Positions 22,940 through 34,924 of a DNA stretch of 64,000 nucleotides are shown in pieces. The notes under the pieces were generated by a model. The model worked only from the letters and a program-made list of their open reading frames with translations. It was not told the origin of the DNA and did not search any database. The stretch's first letter is position 1; each line of letters opens with the position of its first letter. Source of the stretch: Mesostigma viride (taxonomy: Eukaryota > Streptophyta > Mesostigmatophyceae > Mesostigmatales > Mesostigmataceae); contig RPFO01000068.1 in the NCBI GenBank assembly GCA_009746045.1, forward strand, positions 49,088-113,087, read 5' to 3'. The position numbers and the translations under genes are program-made.

Positions 22940-23460
22940 ATTGCATTAAAAATTTCAGCTCTGTCTGAACTCATTTGCGCTACCTGTGGTGCATTATATA
23001 TCCAAATTTTGCGCGAGAGTGACGCGTGACAGCAGAATCATGTAACTAGTTGGTGTTCAATCAAGGTGCAACTTTGCAGCCAGCCTGCAGATGTTGCAAG
23101 TAAAGTGTTTGCTTACTTCCAGGTTAATCTGAGCTCATTTGCATTGTTGGGTGCATTTAATGATCCATAAAATGCTCCAAATGACCGTGTTTGTGACGGT
23201 TGATAGCATAATTTCTTGCCATCCCATCTCTATTAGGGGTGCAACTTGGTACTTGAGCTGCATATGTTATATTTAATGTGTCTGCCCATTTCCAGGTCAA
23301 ACCGACATTAATTGTGTTGCTTGTGGAATTAATTATGAATAAAATTGGGAATTTTGGCGTTTTTTATGCTTCTGGACGTCACCATTCTGTGAGCACCAAG
23401 TGGCCAATTAACCAAGGTGTGACTTGGCACAGTCAATCTGGGTACCATGGGGAAGCCAGC
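22940..23460. repeat. diverged tandem repeat, period about 165-175 bp
   Basis: Three loosely similar units each carry TTCCAGGT-like, CTCATTTGC/ATTAATTGTG and GGTGCAACTTGG/GGTGTGACTTGG segments (cores near 22967, 23131 and 23302). Divergence is high, so this is an old array. Confidence 0.45.
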
Positions 23461-23671
23461 CACCAAGTTTGACCATCATCCGAATATTAGTGCAGCTAGG
23501 AGGAATAAGAATGTCTTTTTTTGGCACTATCAGACCGTTGTGATATATAGATACTATAGATCACCATTACATTTAAATTAAATTATAACATGACTCCGTT
23601 GGGAGATCATGGAGCACATATTCCCTTGCTGGATGGATGGAGGTGGGCGAATCCGCGAAACCGAACTAATC

Positions 23672-23764
23672 TAACTCTAATTAATTAATTAATTAGTTAA
23701 TTAATTAATTAATTAATTAATTAATTAATTAATTAATTAATTAATTAATTAATTAATTAATTAA
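23672..23764. repeat. (TTAA)n microsatellite next to a LINE end
   Basis: About 85 bases of ATTAATTA repeats. Flanking copies of CATGACTCCGTTGGGAGATC at about 23590 and 23850 are variants of the LINE-end hairpin, and (AAATT)n runs accompany them. Confidence 0.85.
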
Positions 23765-23965
23765 TAGACACGTGACTGCGTCACGTGAGCATAAGTCCTC
23801 AGTGGGATCGAGGGGAACATGGGATGGAATGGATTAAATTAAATTAAATTAAATTATAACATGACTCCGTTGGGAGATCATGTAGCACATATTCCCATGG
23901 ATGGATGGAGGGGGGGGCAAAGCCGCGAAACCGAACTAATCTAACTCTAAGCTAATCTAATCTAG

Positions 23966-25135
23966 AAAACCCTATACTTATTCTACTCAGCAAAGCGCCC
24001 CTTCCGCTTGGGGGGAGGGGGTTTGCCCACAGGGGCGGGCGTATGAGCCTGGACAATGGTTGTCCACCTCCTCTTGTCCTGCATAGCAGTCCAAGCAAGA
24101 GAGAGGGAGTGAATGCGATTTTCAACTGCGCTGCATGGACCACTAGGTCAGCCATCAACTGCTGTGGGTAGGTCATGACATGTTTGCCTACCTTCTGAAT
24201 GTCCTTAGGGCCAGGCCAGGTCAGGATATGCCGTCCTGGCTGGCCAAGCCGCTGTGGGCCGGCCAGACCGAGGGCGGTGTCTACCTGGCTGGTGCGAGCA
24301 AGATGTCCTACGAATGCTATCCTACGCTGTCTAATCTCGTCCGAAATGCGAGGCATGCCCTGGTACAAAGATTCTAGATGCCTACGCGTGTCAAACCCTA
24401 CATTCAGGGCCTGACGGATCATCCTGGTTACCGTGCCGTTTAGCTTGGCCGCCAGCGTGTCCGTGAGCGTCCATGCCTCGGCGCCATACGTGAGCACCGT
24501 GAGGACCAGGACCTTGAGGAGCATGCGCTTGCGGTGCTCGCCGAGGACCTTCGAGTGCCAGTAGGTTTTCAGCAAACGATGCCGAGCCTAGGCCAGGCCG
24601 ATGCGGGTGTCCACATCGGCGGCGGTGTCAGGAAGTGCTGCTCATGCTTCCCAGCAGTTTAAAGCGATCACGAAACGGGACCTCCGTCCCGTCTAGTGCT
24701 CAGCCATGGTAGCGGCGGGCGACTGGAAGCCCCAATCACCATAGCCTCCGGTTTTGACACTAATCTCCAACCCCACCGCCCGCGCCTCCAAGCCCAGACA
24801 GTCCATCCAGGTCTGAATGTGCTCGGGGCGCGCGATGAGGGTGGTGTCGTCCGCATAAATCAAGTCGGCCAGGCGGTAACCAGGTTTAACCCCGCCGTGC
24901 GCGCTGTCGTTAAGGATGTCCAAGCCAGGCTCGAACCCCTTAATTAAGAGCCGGAGTAAAGCGCGCACGTGCCCGGCGCATGACGTGATCAACGACAATA
25001 ATGAACAGATATATATGGGGACAGGACACAACCTTGCCACACCCCGTGGTGAAGGGGGAATGGTGGGGTGGTGCCTTCCGCAGTCCACACTACTGCCTGT
25101 GAGCCCTCATACAGTCGGCGAATGGCAGCAATAAA
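23966..25135 (-). mobile_element. LINE copy B, 5'-truncated, minus strand
   Basis: On the minus strand: YRLADLIYADDTTLIARPEH (YADD near 24860), MDCLGLEARAVGLEISVKT, then VLVLTVLTYGAEAWTLTDTL and PRISDEIRQRRIAFVGHLAR. The last residues end near 23990 in VGKPPPPKRKGRF. It lacks the endonuclease and most of the RT palm, so it is a 5' truncation. Frames break near 24600 and 24680. Confidence 0.88.
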
Positions 25136-25182
25136 CGCAGGTGGCACTCGACACCACACATGGAATGGATGGTATAAGCTAT

Positions 25183-26035
25183 CTAGGTCCTAGTTACAGG
25201 GGTGTGGGCACCGCGGCCCGAATCGCTATGAATGCCATACTTGGTCACACGCGGAGCCCCCACAGGCTTGGGGGTGGTCTCCTTCATCACTACTTGCCAT
25301 CTATCCTTGCGCACCATCTGCCTCCATATTACAGACAAACCAGGAGGCTGCCCGGGGGTGAGCCCGTCACGTCTAGTGTAGCACATGTCCATGCCGAGTC
25401 TATCACGAAAAGTCCACGGGTGGCGGCCCTGCCGCGCGCGGCCGGGGGCACGCCAGGTGAGGACATATCGCCCAGGCAGGGCGGGCTTGGTGCCAGCTAG
25501 TCTATCTGAGGTATCTACCTGATCTGCATGTGCGGGCCAGGTGCCCGGCTAGGCCCAGGCGCCTGTGCCTAATAATGTGGGAAACATAGGGCAAATCAGC
25601 GTACAAATCCTCATTACTAATGTGCAAACCAAAGCATCCCCATGAAGACAACAAACCAGTTGTTAGGGAGAGAAACGAGCCGGCCAATGCAACGACCTCC
25701 ATGGCCGAGGCTCATTCCCTGTAGCTACACCGTCCGCATTGGTGCGTAGATTTACTAAATAGTTATGAGGCTAAGCGCCGACCACCTGCATGCAAACGAT
25801 AAATAAAACAAAAGATGTTCAAATAATCTATTCCCGAGTGTATTCCCCTTGTGGTTTTTCTAGCTACCAAACAAACAAAGAAAGTATATAAAATGAAAGC
25901 GCCCCTTCCTCTTGCATGGGGGGGGGGGGCTTGCCCACAGGGGCTGGTGTATGAGCCTGGACAATCGTCTTCCACCTCGATCGAAGTTCTTGTTCTGCAT
26001 AGCAGTCGAAGTGCCTTGCATATGAAGTAGCCTAG
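25183..26035 (-). mobile_element. LINE fragments, minus strand
   Basis: 25183-25392 reads GLSVIWRQMVRKDRWQVVMK, the C-terminal segment after the RT. 25500-25620 reads LPYVSHIIRHRRLGLAGHLA. 25890-26000 repeats the C-terminal VGK-P-P-basic tail. They are separate remnants of related LINEs. A 70-bp segment at 25640-25710 (TTAGGGAGAGAAACGAGC) resembles 28410-28470. Confidence 0.6.
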
Positions 26036-26184
26036 AATGTATTAAAAGCCATATGCCCCTCCTCAGGGATATGTGCTACATTTACTCCCAACGGAGTGCA
26101 TGATGTTCCTAATTAATTAATTAATTAACTATGGTGCCCTCCGTGCACCGCCCTCCATCTATGGTGATCTACATCCGAGCGCGA

Positions 26185-26570
26185 ACACGGCGGTGTTGTC
26201 CCCGGCTACCGCCTGTCCGACCTGCTTTATGCGGATGATACCACCCTCATCACGCGCCCCGAGCACATTCAGACCTGGCTGGACTGTCTGGGCTTGGAGG
26301 CGAGGGCGGTGGGGACGTTGGAGATTAGTGTCAAAACTGAGGCCATGGTGATTGGGGCTTCCAGTCACCCGCCTCTGGCCGCGGCTGCTAGACGGGACGG
26401 AGGTTCCGTTCCGTGATCGCTTCAAACTGCTGGGGAGCATGCTCCCTGACACCGCCGACGATGTGGGCACCCGCATCGGCCTGGCCTGGGCTCGGCATCG
26501 TGTCGCGTACTCGTGCCGAACTCCCTGCACTGACAGTAGCCCACGACCTAGTTGGCCCTCATGAGGTATG
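26185..26570 (+). mobile_element. LINE RT fragment, plus strand
   Basis: Encodes LLYADDTTLITRPEHIQTWL and DCLGLEARAVGTLEISVKTE, the YADD-containing part of the RT, then LLDGTEVPFRDRFKLLGSML. It has no start or end of its own and is broken by frameshifts. Confidence 0.75.
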
Positions 26571-26643
26571 GCTGCATGGGTGATCGATGGGCCACATGCT
26601 AGCCTTACCCCACTAGTGCTGCCCACTTTTCTCCCCCCCCTCG

Positions 26644-27430
26644 CTACCAAGTCCTTTGCTGGGTAGCGAGCAACAAAGTGGCAGTAGCTGCTTGAATCGC
26701 ATGGGTGGTGAACCCCGCAGCAATGCACACAGGGCTAAACCAGGAACCCTCAGGTACCTGAGACAGAGGGGGTTGAAGGCAGTGAAGATGCCAGCCGCAG
26801 TTGCAGTGATCACACAGCAACATGACCTCAGGCTCAGGGTCGACCCGGTGACAAATTTGACACTGCGCATCGCGGATGCGCCTAGCGGTGTGCGGCTGGA
26901 TGCTCCGTGCCAGGTGGGGCATGGAGCAAGGAGACAGGTTCGACACATTGTCGGTGGTCTTACTACCATCCGCACCTTCGAGGACGGCCACCCCCGAAGG
27001 CTTAATCTCCACAATGCGAAGGATGGTGGGCCCGGCCGTGACGTCCAGCGTGTGTTGGGGTTGAGTCCGCAGAAACACATACTGGCCGGGGTGGAACTGC
27101 AGCCGCCTGGCCATATACTTGCCACCCCGTCGCTGGGCGTACCGCAGTGTGTCGCGGTGCTGCGCGATCAACAGATTGTTCATCGCGATGGGCATCACCT
27201 TCTTAAATGTGGCGGCGCGCGCCACAACCTCCCGCAGCCACTCATTGGCGTCATTCCATTGAATCGGCTGGGGGTGAGCTTCCTGCACCTCAGAGGGCAA
27301 CAATGGTGCCCGACCAAAGAGCAGAAAATAGGGGGAGAACTGCATGGGCGAGGGATTCTTGTGGGCCGGCTCATCCGGTAGCCCATGGCGATCCAGGGGA
27401 GTTCCCTATCCCTGGCAGGTGGCCACACTG
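26644..27430 (-). CDS. integrase C-terminal part with PHD finger (frameshifted)
   Basis: The first part reads DRELPWIAMGYRMSRPTR, the end of the integrase core. After a frame change near 27345, SPYFLLFGRAPLLPSEVQEA and a basic C-terminal domain (FHPGQYVFLRTQP) follow. The last 60 residues hold CQICHRVDPEPEVMLLCDHC, then GWHLHCLQPPL and GSWFSPVC. This is the C4HC3 spacing of a PHD finger, a histone-tail reader. A chromatin reader fused to integrase could direct insertion to marked nucleosomes; that role is an inference. Confidence 0.8.
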
Positions 27431-28940
27431 TCGCGTTTGCGTGCCATTATATCCTGGACTGATCATTACCGCTACTTGAATGCATCCACTATCAGCAGTA
27501 ATCATGTGTGTGATATGCCACCTCCCCCCCCACTCTTTAGCTCACAACAACTTGAGAGCAAAAAGTGAAAGAAAGGCAGCTCACACAACCGAAGGAAGCC
27601 CAAAGAGGGCGTCATTCCAGGCAGCAGCAAAAAGGAAAAAAAAAAATCCAGCTGCTCAAAGATGCTTTTCCAGGATCAGCAACAACCTTAACATGCATGC
27701 TTTTAATTAAAGGCTTAGCAATAACCCCTTCAATGGCTTTTTACAGGGAAAAGCCTAACCTCTTCAGATGCTTTTGAAGGCTAAGCAATAACCTCTTCCT
27801 TGTGCTTCCCTGGGTGAAGCAGGAGGAACCCCAGGCTGGCCGGACTGAACCCATCATGGGTTGTTCGCTCGTTAAATATCCAGTGAGATGCAGGTCACGG
27901 ACATACTTGGCCGCCGACCTCATGACAGGCAATTCCGTAGCCAGCCAGCTGTAGAATAAACCATGATGCTTTATATATTTGGAAAGTAACCAAAACATTC
28001 ACATTTAATTTCAAAAGACATCGACAAGGATACAAGTGTTGTCTAGTCGTATAATTAATGTCGTACTTGTGCGTCACTGTCCAAATAAGGCCAAGCGGTT
28101 AATTCTTGATAACCTAGCAGGCCTCGGGTGACGCCACACTGCTCCGCTTGGCTTACGGCTGGCAGTGTCCTTTAGCGCCCCCTATCCTGTCTACCTATCC
28201 CGAACTGCTTACCCCAGCTATGGCTCACTGCAGTCTGCAGTGCATGGCCAACGACGACCGGGTTCCTTCCCGAGTCTCGCCCACAATACACACATCATCT
28301 TGACGAAACCAAACAGTTATCACTTCCGTTAACCAATCTCATGACAATTACTCATTGCAACCACTCTCGGGGGCTGCTCCGGATTGTTCCACTATTAAAC
28401 CCCTTGACGACAACACCAAGTTGTGAGGGAGAGTAACGAGCGAACAACGACCACCATGGCCGCTGCTGTGCTCCTAAATACCTCCAAAAATCCTGGCATC
28501 CATGCGCTGTCGCATTTGCCAGCAAGCCGCCTGACGTGCAGTTAGACTGCCAGCAAAATGCAGGGCAAGTCTGTTCGACAGCCACGTGCGAGCCAGCACA
28601 CCGCACACTACGATCTGCGTATCTAGCTTTGTCAGATGGACTGAACATCATTCCGTCTGGACAATACAAAAGATTCATAACTGCCAAATGTCACGCACCG
28701 GAATATTGCGCAAGCCACCAAGGCTTTGCGCCCCAAAGTCTTGCGCCCGAACCTAAGTCAGGTCACCTAAGACTGTCACTCTAGAAATTCAGGCCTTTCC
28801 GGCGCGGCGCTCCACACCGGCCCAAGGAACAAAGCCTGCGGCCTATACTGAATCGGAACCAACCAAACGTCGGATGCCAACGATTCCGATTACGGCAATC
28901 GCGTAACTTCTTGAGTGCACGGACGTAAATGATCACGGAC
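27431..28940. other. 1.5-kb insertion within the integrase gene, no gene seen
   Basis: The integrase sequence stops after KWALQAAHVVTSVIIYVRAL (near 28920) and resumes near 27430. The DNA between has no recognised coding region. 28410-28470 resembles 25640-25710, suggesting a dispersed repeat. The limits and any target duplication are not resolved. Confidence 0.5.
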
Positions 28941-29750
28941 GTGACAACATGTGCTGCTTGCAACGCCCATTTGCGCAGCGCCTGTTTGACTGTCTGAACC
29001 AAACGCTCAGCCAGTCCATTGGCCTGAGGGTGCTCCCGCGACGTGTGCCGATGATCGATGGAGCAGGAATCCAATAGCTCTTGGAATTCCCCACGAAATT
29101 CCCCGCCTTGGTCTGAAACCACCTCCGCCGGTGCCCCATACCGAGCAATAACATCCAGGAAGTAGGTGGCTGTGGTGGCGGCGTGCTTGTCGGGTAGGGG
29201 AATCAGTTCCAGCCACTTGCTGAACGATTCCACACACACCATGACGTAACGGTTGCCGGAAGTGCTGAGCTCAAAGGGCCCACACAAGTCGACGTGCCAC
29301 CGGTAGAACAAGCCCCGGATGGGCAAGCTCATGAGCTCCTTGTCATGATGGTCCAGGTTGAAACGCGCTTTCGCGCGAGCACACTCAGCACAACTGGCTA
29401 CCTGCCGTGCTATGGCATGCTTCATGCCTGCCCACCAATAGACCCCACGCACCCTGCATGGCACCTGTGCGGTGTGCACCCATGTGCCCGAACCGCTCAT
29501 GGTAATGTGCATTGACGAGGGCAGCACGCTTGTCAGGGGGCGGCACGACCAGCTTGCGGCGCCCCACAAGCTTGTAGACCTGGTTGCCCTCCCAGGTATA
29601 ATTCACAGCCCGGCGCTCCACGCGCTCTTGCTCGGCTTGCCTCTGCGTCGGTGTCCAGTCAGCAGGGGCTGGAGAGGCAGGCAAACCCTGCACCCGCTCT
29701 TGAAAGATCGAACCCTCCCATCCAGCCACACGTCCCCAGCTCAGCACTCC
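28941..29750 (-). CDS. retrotransposon integrase, zinc-binding and catalytic core
   Basis: The HHCC zinc module is visible as HYHERFGHMGAHR and, after a frame change near 29465, CAECARAKARF. The DDE core follows: WHVDLCGPFE (first Asp), APAEVVSDQGGEFRGEF (second Asp) and HPQANGLAERLVQTVKQAL (Glu). The enzyme inserts the cDNA into the host genome. The core ends at the 1.5-kb insertion. Confidence 0.9.
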
Positions 29751-30403
29751 ACCGCAATGGCGTGACTAGCGGCAGCATGCAGCACCACACAGCCCATGCT
29801 CGCCGGATCCACCGGCTGCGCAAGCGTGTCTTCAGCCAAAGGAAGAAATATCACGCCCTGGGATCGTGGCGTGAAAGCCGCTGGCCGTACGGGATTCGCG
29901 TAGCACGCAAACTCCGCCATGGCATCACTGCAGGAAAGCCATCGCGACTCGGAATCGCATGGCCCGGCTGCGTTGACAAAGACGACTGAGCCCTGTGGTC
30001 CCTCCGTGCCCTGCGCTCGCGCCCCTGTCCGGTCCTCTGAGGTTGCCAAAGCATAGCGTGATAAGACATCGGCATTGGAATGGTCCACCCCAGCACGGTG
30101 TACAATGGTCATGTTATATTCTTGAATAATCATGGCCCAGCGCGCCAGCTTGCCTGTCAGATTAGCACTTGTCATCAACCACTGCAGTGGCTGATGGTCG
30201 GTGACCAGCGTGAACTGACGCCCGAACAAGTATGGCCGAAAATGTTTGATGGCCCACACCACGGCCAGAGCCTTGCCCTCATACGATGAGTACTTGGCCT
30301 CAGCCGTGTTGTTGCTCCTGCTGGCATACGCCACCACATGTTCCTTGCCATATATGCACGTCCTTCTAGTGCCAACACAGCACCAAGTCCAACCCTGGAC
30401 CAA
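29741..30403 (-). CDS. retrotransposon RNase H and connection to integrase
   Basis: Encodes VVAYASRSNNTAEAKYSSYE, GKALAVVWAIKHFRPYLFGR and TLVTDHQPLQWL, then ADVLSRYA: the Ty3/gypsy RNase H motifs with Glu and Asp residues that cut the RNA strand of the hybrid. The first Asp (VLYTDWSRVGLG) is in the preceding frame; the frame changes near 30350. Confidence 0.9.
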   Translation of the reverse strand: MVQGWTWCCVGTRRTCIYGKEHVVAYASRSNNTAEAKYSSYEGKALAVVWAIKHFRPYLFGRQFTLVTDHQPLQWLMTSANLTGKLARWAMIIQEYNMTIVHRAGVDHSNADVLSRYALATSEDRTGARAQGTEGPQGSVVFVNAAGPCDSESRWLSCSDAMAEFACYANPVRPAAFTPRSQGVIFLPLAEDTLAQPVDPASMGCVVLHAAASHAIAVEC

Positions 30404-31925
30404 TCCGTGTATAGCACAAATGGCTGGGCATAGTCGGGCTGACGGAGTATCGGCGCTGAGGTGAGCTCTGCCTTGATGGTCTCAATGGCGCGTTGCTGCG
30501 CCGGACCCCATGCCCAGACTGCACCTTTCTTCAACAGCTCCGTCAGTGGCTTAACCTTGGTGCTGAAGTTGGGGATATAACCTCGGTAATACCCCGCCAG
30601 CCCCAGGTAAGCCCGCACACCCGCCACATCCGTGGGCGTTGCCGCGTTGACGATCGCTTCCACCTTGGCCGCTTGTGGAGTTCTGCCGCCAGGAATGATC
30701 TGGTGTCCGAGGAAGTCGAGGCTCCGCTGCGCAAACCGACACTTCTCGGGATGCAGCTTTAGGTTGGCTCGCGCCAGTGCCATGCGCACCTGCTCAAGGT
30801 GCTGGAGGTGTTGCTCAAATGTCTCACTGAAGATGATCACATCATCAATGTAACACGCAGCGAATGGCATGCCATTCAACACTTGATCCATGGCACGCTG
30901 AAAGATGGCACTCGCATTCCTATGCCCGAAAGGCATCCTGACCCACTCATAGAGTCGGTGGCCCCCCCAGAACGCGAGCTTGCGTTGGTCACCCTCCGCC
31001 ACTTGGATTTGGTGAAACCCACTGCGGAGGTCTAGGGATGAGATGAACTGCACGCGTGGCGATATCCGGTCAAGCACATCGTCCACTCGCGGCATGGGGT
31101 ACCTGTCCATCGGGGTGTGTGCGTTGAGTTGCCGCAGGTCCGTCGCCATGCGCATCCCAGTCCATTCACCTGTCACCGCATCCTTCTTGGGCGCCACGAC
31201 GGTCGCGGCCGCATAGTTGGATGTGGATGACCGAATGATGCCAGCAGCCTCCAGCTCCTCGCATTGTTGCTGCACAAACTCCAGCTCAGCTTGACTCAGC
31301 CGGTGTTGTCGGCGAAACAGTGGCTGATCGGTGTCCAGCGGGACCCGCATCTGCCCACCATTGTAGCATCCCAGCTCTTGACTGCTGAATGCAAACGCGT
31401 TGCGCGCACCTTCCAGCCACTTGAGCAGCCTCGCGCGTTGCTCAGCTGTGAGGTGCTCACAGACGCTCCATTGATGGTTTGCTGCCGGGTCGCTTGCGCT
31501 CGAGACATTGTGCACAGCCACCGTGGGACCGCGCACGGCCGCCGACTGAAACAGCATGTATGCCGCCGCTCCCGGCGTAATGCCTCGCTCTCCCATGCAC
31601 CTGCCGTTGTGCCTTCGCCACGAGGAACTGAAAGGCCGGAGCCGCCGAGAACACACAGCTGGTGAGGAGCGCAGTCATGAGGATGACTGACCATACCTGG
31701 CGCCAGGTGTAGGACCACCCTTGGCCCCTGCTGCCTGCACGCTCCGCCAATTACTGTAGGCACACCAGCCGGCGCAGCACCGGTGGGTGGAGAAGTGTCA
31801 CTCTGCGCCTGTGCAGTCGCAGCATGGACGGGGAGTGCAACCCGCTGCACCCTCCGCACACCTTGCGCTGCTAGCAAGGTGTCCACACCTGCCAGGCTGA
31901 CATGGCCTGGCCAACGAGCGACCAT
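30350..31925 (-). CDS. retrotransposon reverse transcriptase
   Basis: RT motifs in order: PLFRRQHRLSQAELEFVQQQ, AAATVVAPKKDAVTGEWTGM, MATDLRQLNAHTPMDRYPMP, FISSLDLRSGFHQIQ (first catalytic Asp), RMPFGHRNASAIFQRAMDQV and CYIDDVIIFSETFEQHLQHL (YIDD, near 30850), then GYYRGYIPNF. The palm appears intact from about 31500 to 30500. The N-terminal part changes frame near 31600. The upstream end is at the CACTA insertion (31937). Confidence 0.95.
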
Positions 31926-31936
31926 CGCTCCACCTC

Positions 31937-32370
31937 CACTAGAAAAGGAGATGACCGGGCGGTAACACGCCCGGTAACACGAACGAACCCGGTAACATGC
32001 CCGGTAACATGGGTCCGTTCATGTTACCGGGCCAGTTCGTGTTACCGGGCCGGTTACCGGGTTCCGGCGTTCGTGTTACCGGGCGTGTTACCGGGCACGT
32101 TCATGCTACGATGCCTGTTACCGGGCATGTTCATGTTACCGGGCCAGTTCGTGTTACCGGGCCGGTTACCGGGCATGTTCCGGCGTGTTACCGGGCGTGT
32201 TACCGGGTACGTTCATGTTACGATGCCTGTTACCGGGCATGTTCATGTTACCGGGCTAGTGCGTGTTACCGGGCCGGTTACCGGGCATGTTCAGTGTTAC
32301 TGGGCGTGTTACCGGGCACGTTCATGGTACGTTGCCGGTTACCGGGCATGTTCATGTTACTCTATGCACG
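31937..32370 (+). repeat. left terminal inverted repeat and subterminal GTTACCGGG array
   Basis: About 60 bp of terminal inverted repeat are followed by some 25 copies of GTTACCGGG/CCCGGTAAC in alternating contexts (GTTACCGGGCATGTTCATGT and variants). Such arrays are the usual transposase-binding sites of CACTA elements. Confidence 0.85.
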
Positions 32371-32374
32371 TTAG

Positions 32375-32650
32375 CCAGCCATAATGTCAACGCATGTAAG
32401 GCTACACATGTCCATCTCCATTCATATTCGTCATCATGAACCGGACTCGCCAACGCGGACAAGATAACGGCAGGCTCGAGCTACCATGGTCCGGATTTTC
32501 CGATTTCTGGCCTGCGCTGGTTGTCTCCTTGATAAATGACATGTCGGTGCTGCATGGTTGACTCTCTTTGATATTACATAATTAAACTCGTTATTAATTG
32601 AACTCGTTATTAATTACACTCGTGCTCTCGTTAGGGAGTCATGGAGCATA
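32375..32650 (-). repeat. copy of the 5S-locus dispersed repeat plus LINE-end hairpin
   Basis: GGACAAGATAACGGCAGGCT, TCGAGCTACCATGGTCCGG and GGTTGTCTCCTTGATA match 18720-18865. The hairpin variant CTCGTGCTCTCGTTAGGGAG then TCATGGAGC lies near 32620-32650. Confidence 0.7.
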
Positions 32651-34199
32651 TTAATTAACATCTTGCGTTCGTTGCCTATGTACGGGATACTAGACAGTGT
32701 CCTTCCAGTCCGTTTTGCTTGCCGTACGTTGCACCGTTCAGTACGAGGCACATTGATGTACGGTTCGAAGCACAGATATGTACTGCGCGTACTAACGCCT
32801 GGCACAAAACTTTCGCCGCGCGGATTTCAAATTTGGGGAACGGGTTGTTACCTCCAAAGAAAGACGTTAGAAGACCAGGGGCGGGGATGGCGGTCGGCGG
32901 ACACGGAACTGACGAAAGCCATGAATGGCGACGGGCGGAAACATTATCGCCGCTGGCCAGTACGCCAGCGCTTGTGACAGTGCTGGCTCGGGACAAGATA
33001 GGGTTGACATGGCAGAATTCGTCTGGCAGGAATGGTGGACTGTTAAGGTCGGGAAAAGAAGGATTGCCAGCACGGAAAACTCTCAGCGAAGTTCAGAGAG
33101 TTTCCACATACAGTTTAGATGTAGGTCCGTAACCGAGTATGCCTGGAGAAATTCGATGTTATTCTGGTTGTTTTTTCAATGCGGCCTGGCAGTTTGTCAA
33201 GAATTGCTCAAATGAGCTAAGGATGGTGATTCCCACTACGTACACAGTGCCTCTTGTTAGGTAGCTAGGACGTCAGCCGCGGTTGTATTTCCACGACAGC
33301 ACCGACGAGGAGCCAATCCTGGAGGCCTCTCCCGAATCCGGCAGTATGCAGGGGTAGCAATTCAAGAGAACGCGAGCGGTAAATGGAGCGATGAGCTGCA
33401 GTGCAGACCGCATGGCAGCAGGGGTGGCAGCGAGAACCGCACTAGAAGCGGTTCTAGTAGCGACGACATGTGAGTGACATAAGTAACGAAGAATAAGCAG
33501 AGCGAGATTCTGGAGCTATCCAAAACCTACAAGGCCGTCATGGACAGGCTGTGATCGAAGAGGAATGGAGCTGGGAAAATGAGCAACGGCGTAGCTGAGC
33601 AAGGATACTTATGAGAATGGCTTGGCAGGTTGCATTGGAAGGCCCATAGACCGCAAAAGCGGCATTCTGAGCAAAAGCTGGTTTCTTAGTATAGCATGAA
33701 CTCTGAATTCTTGATTTCTTTTCCTCTTACATGCGTGGTCAATTTCATGAAGATGACCATCATGAAGTACCGTCCTTCGGCATTTTCGTGTGTAATGCCC
33801 GTTTGTTGTCAAAGCACGTCCATGCAGACCTGAATCCCATGCAGGCCCCAAGCGTCAATTGCGACTATCTTTGCAAAGGAAAAGCATCTAGACGTGTTCT
33901 GATGAAGCCAGTAAGGTCAAATGTTTCATGGTGCTTCCTCATTAGCCACATAGTTGATTAGATACTAACTTGGTTGGTCCATGCGTGAGTATGTGCGTGT
34001 TGTCATCAGTTTGCTACCTACTTTTAATTACCTTACCTACTTACTAGCTTTGTTATTGAAGGTATTTTCCTAATTTTGCACTGGAATTCATTCCTCACAT
34101 CACCACTATTCTTTCACCCCTTTGCAATCGCAACAGGAGGGACGGAGTGTTATCTTCTCCGCGGTCATGAGTTTGTCCCTTCTGCGTGGTAAGTGTCAT
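32651..34199. other. CACTA interior, no recognised gene
   Basis: Open frames up to 137 codons exist (for example 32719-33132 plus), but none contains a recognised transposase or DDE motif. No RNA gene is seen. Confidence 0.4.
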
Positions 34200-34920
34200 A
34201 AAGTTGATTAGTCCCTTGGTCCCTCACTTGCTCCTTGCTTCCTTGCATGCTTGCTTGCTTGCTGAGTTCGATAAAGCCCTTGCTTCCTTGCATGCTTGTT
34301 TCCGTCTTTGCATGCTTGCCTGCTTCTTTGCGTGGTTGCTTTCTTCCTTGATTAGGCCCTTGCTTCGTTGTATAGCCGCTTGCTGAATTTGATTAATTCC
34401 TTTCTTTATTCCCTTGCTTCCTTGCATGCGTGCTTCCTGAATGTAATCAGTCCCTTGCTTCCTTGGTTATTCCCATGCTTCCTTTGTCAGCCACTCTTCC
34501 TTGCATGCTTGCTGAATTTAATTAATGCCTTGCTTCCTTTGATATGACCCTGCCTACTTGGTTAGGCCGTTCCTTCCCTGCATGCTTGACCACTTGCTGA
34601 ATGGAAGCAGTCCCCTGATTCCTTTGTTAGGCCGTTGCTTCCTTTGTTAGCCCCTCTTCCTTGCATGCTTGCAATTGCTTGCTTGCTGAATTTCATTAGT
34701 CCCTTGATTCCTTTGTTAGGCCCTTGCTTCCTTTTTTAGCCACTCTCTTCCTTGCGCGCATGTACGCTTGCTTGCTGAATTCAATTAGTCCCTTGCTTCC
34801 TTGGTTAGGCCCTTGCTTCCTTGGTTAGCCACTCTTGCTTGCTTGCTGAATTTAATTAGTCCCTTGCTTCCTCGGTTAGTCCGGCCTTGCTTCCTTGCAT
34901 GCTTGCTTGGTGAATTTTAG
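34200..34920. repeat. diverged tandem repeat of CCCTTGCTTCCTTGCATGCT type
   Basis: Irregular units built from CTTGCTTCCTTGCATGCTTG, CTTGCTGAATTTAATTAGT and TTGGTTAGGCC recur across 700 bp with variable spacing. It is inside the CACTA element. Confidence 0.8.
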
Positions 34921-34924
34921 TAGC

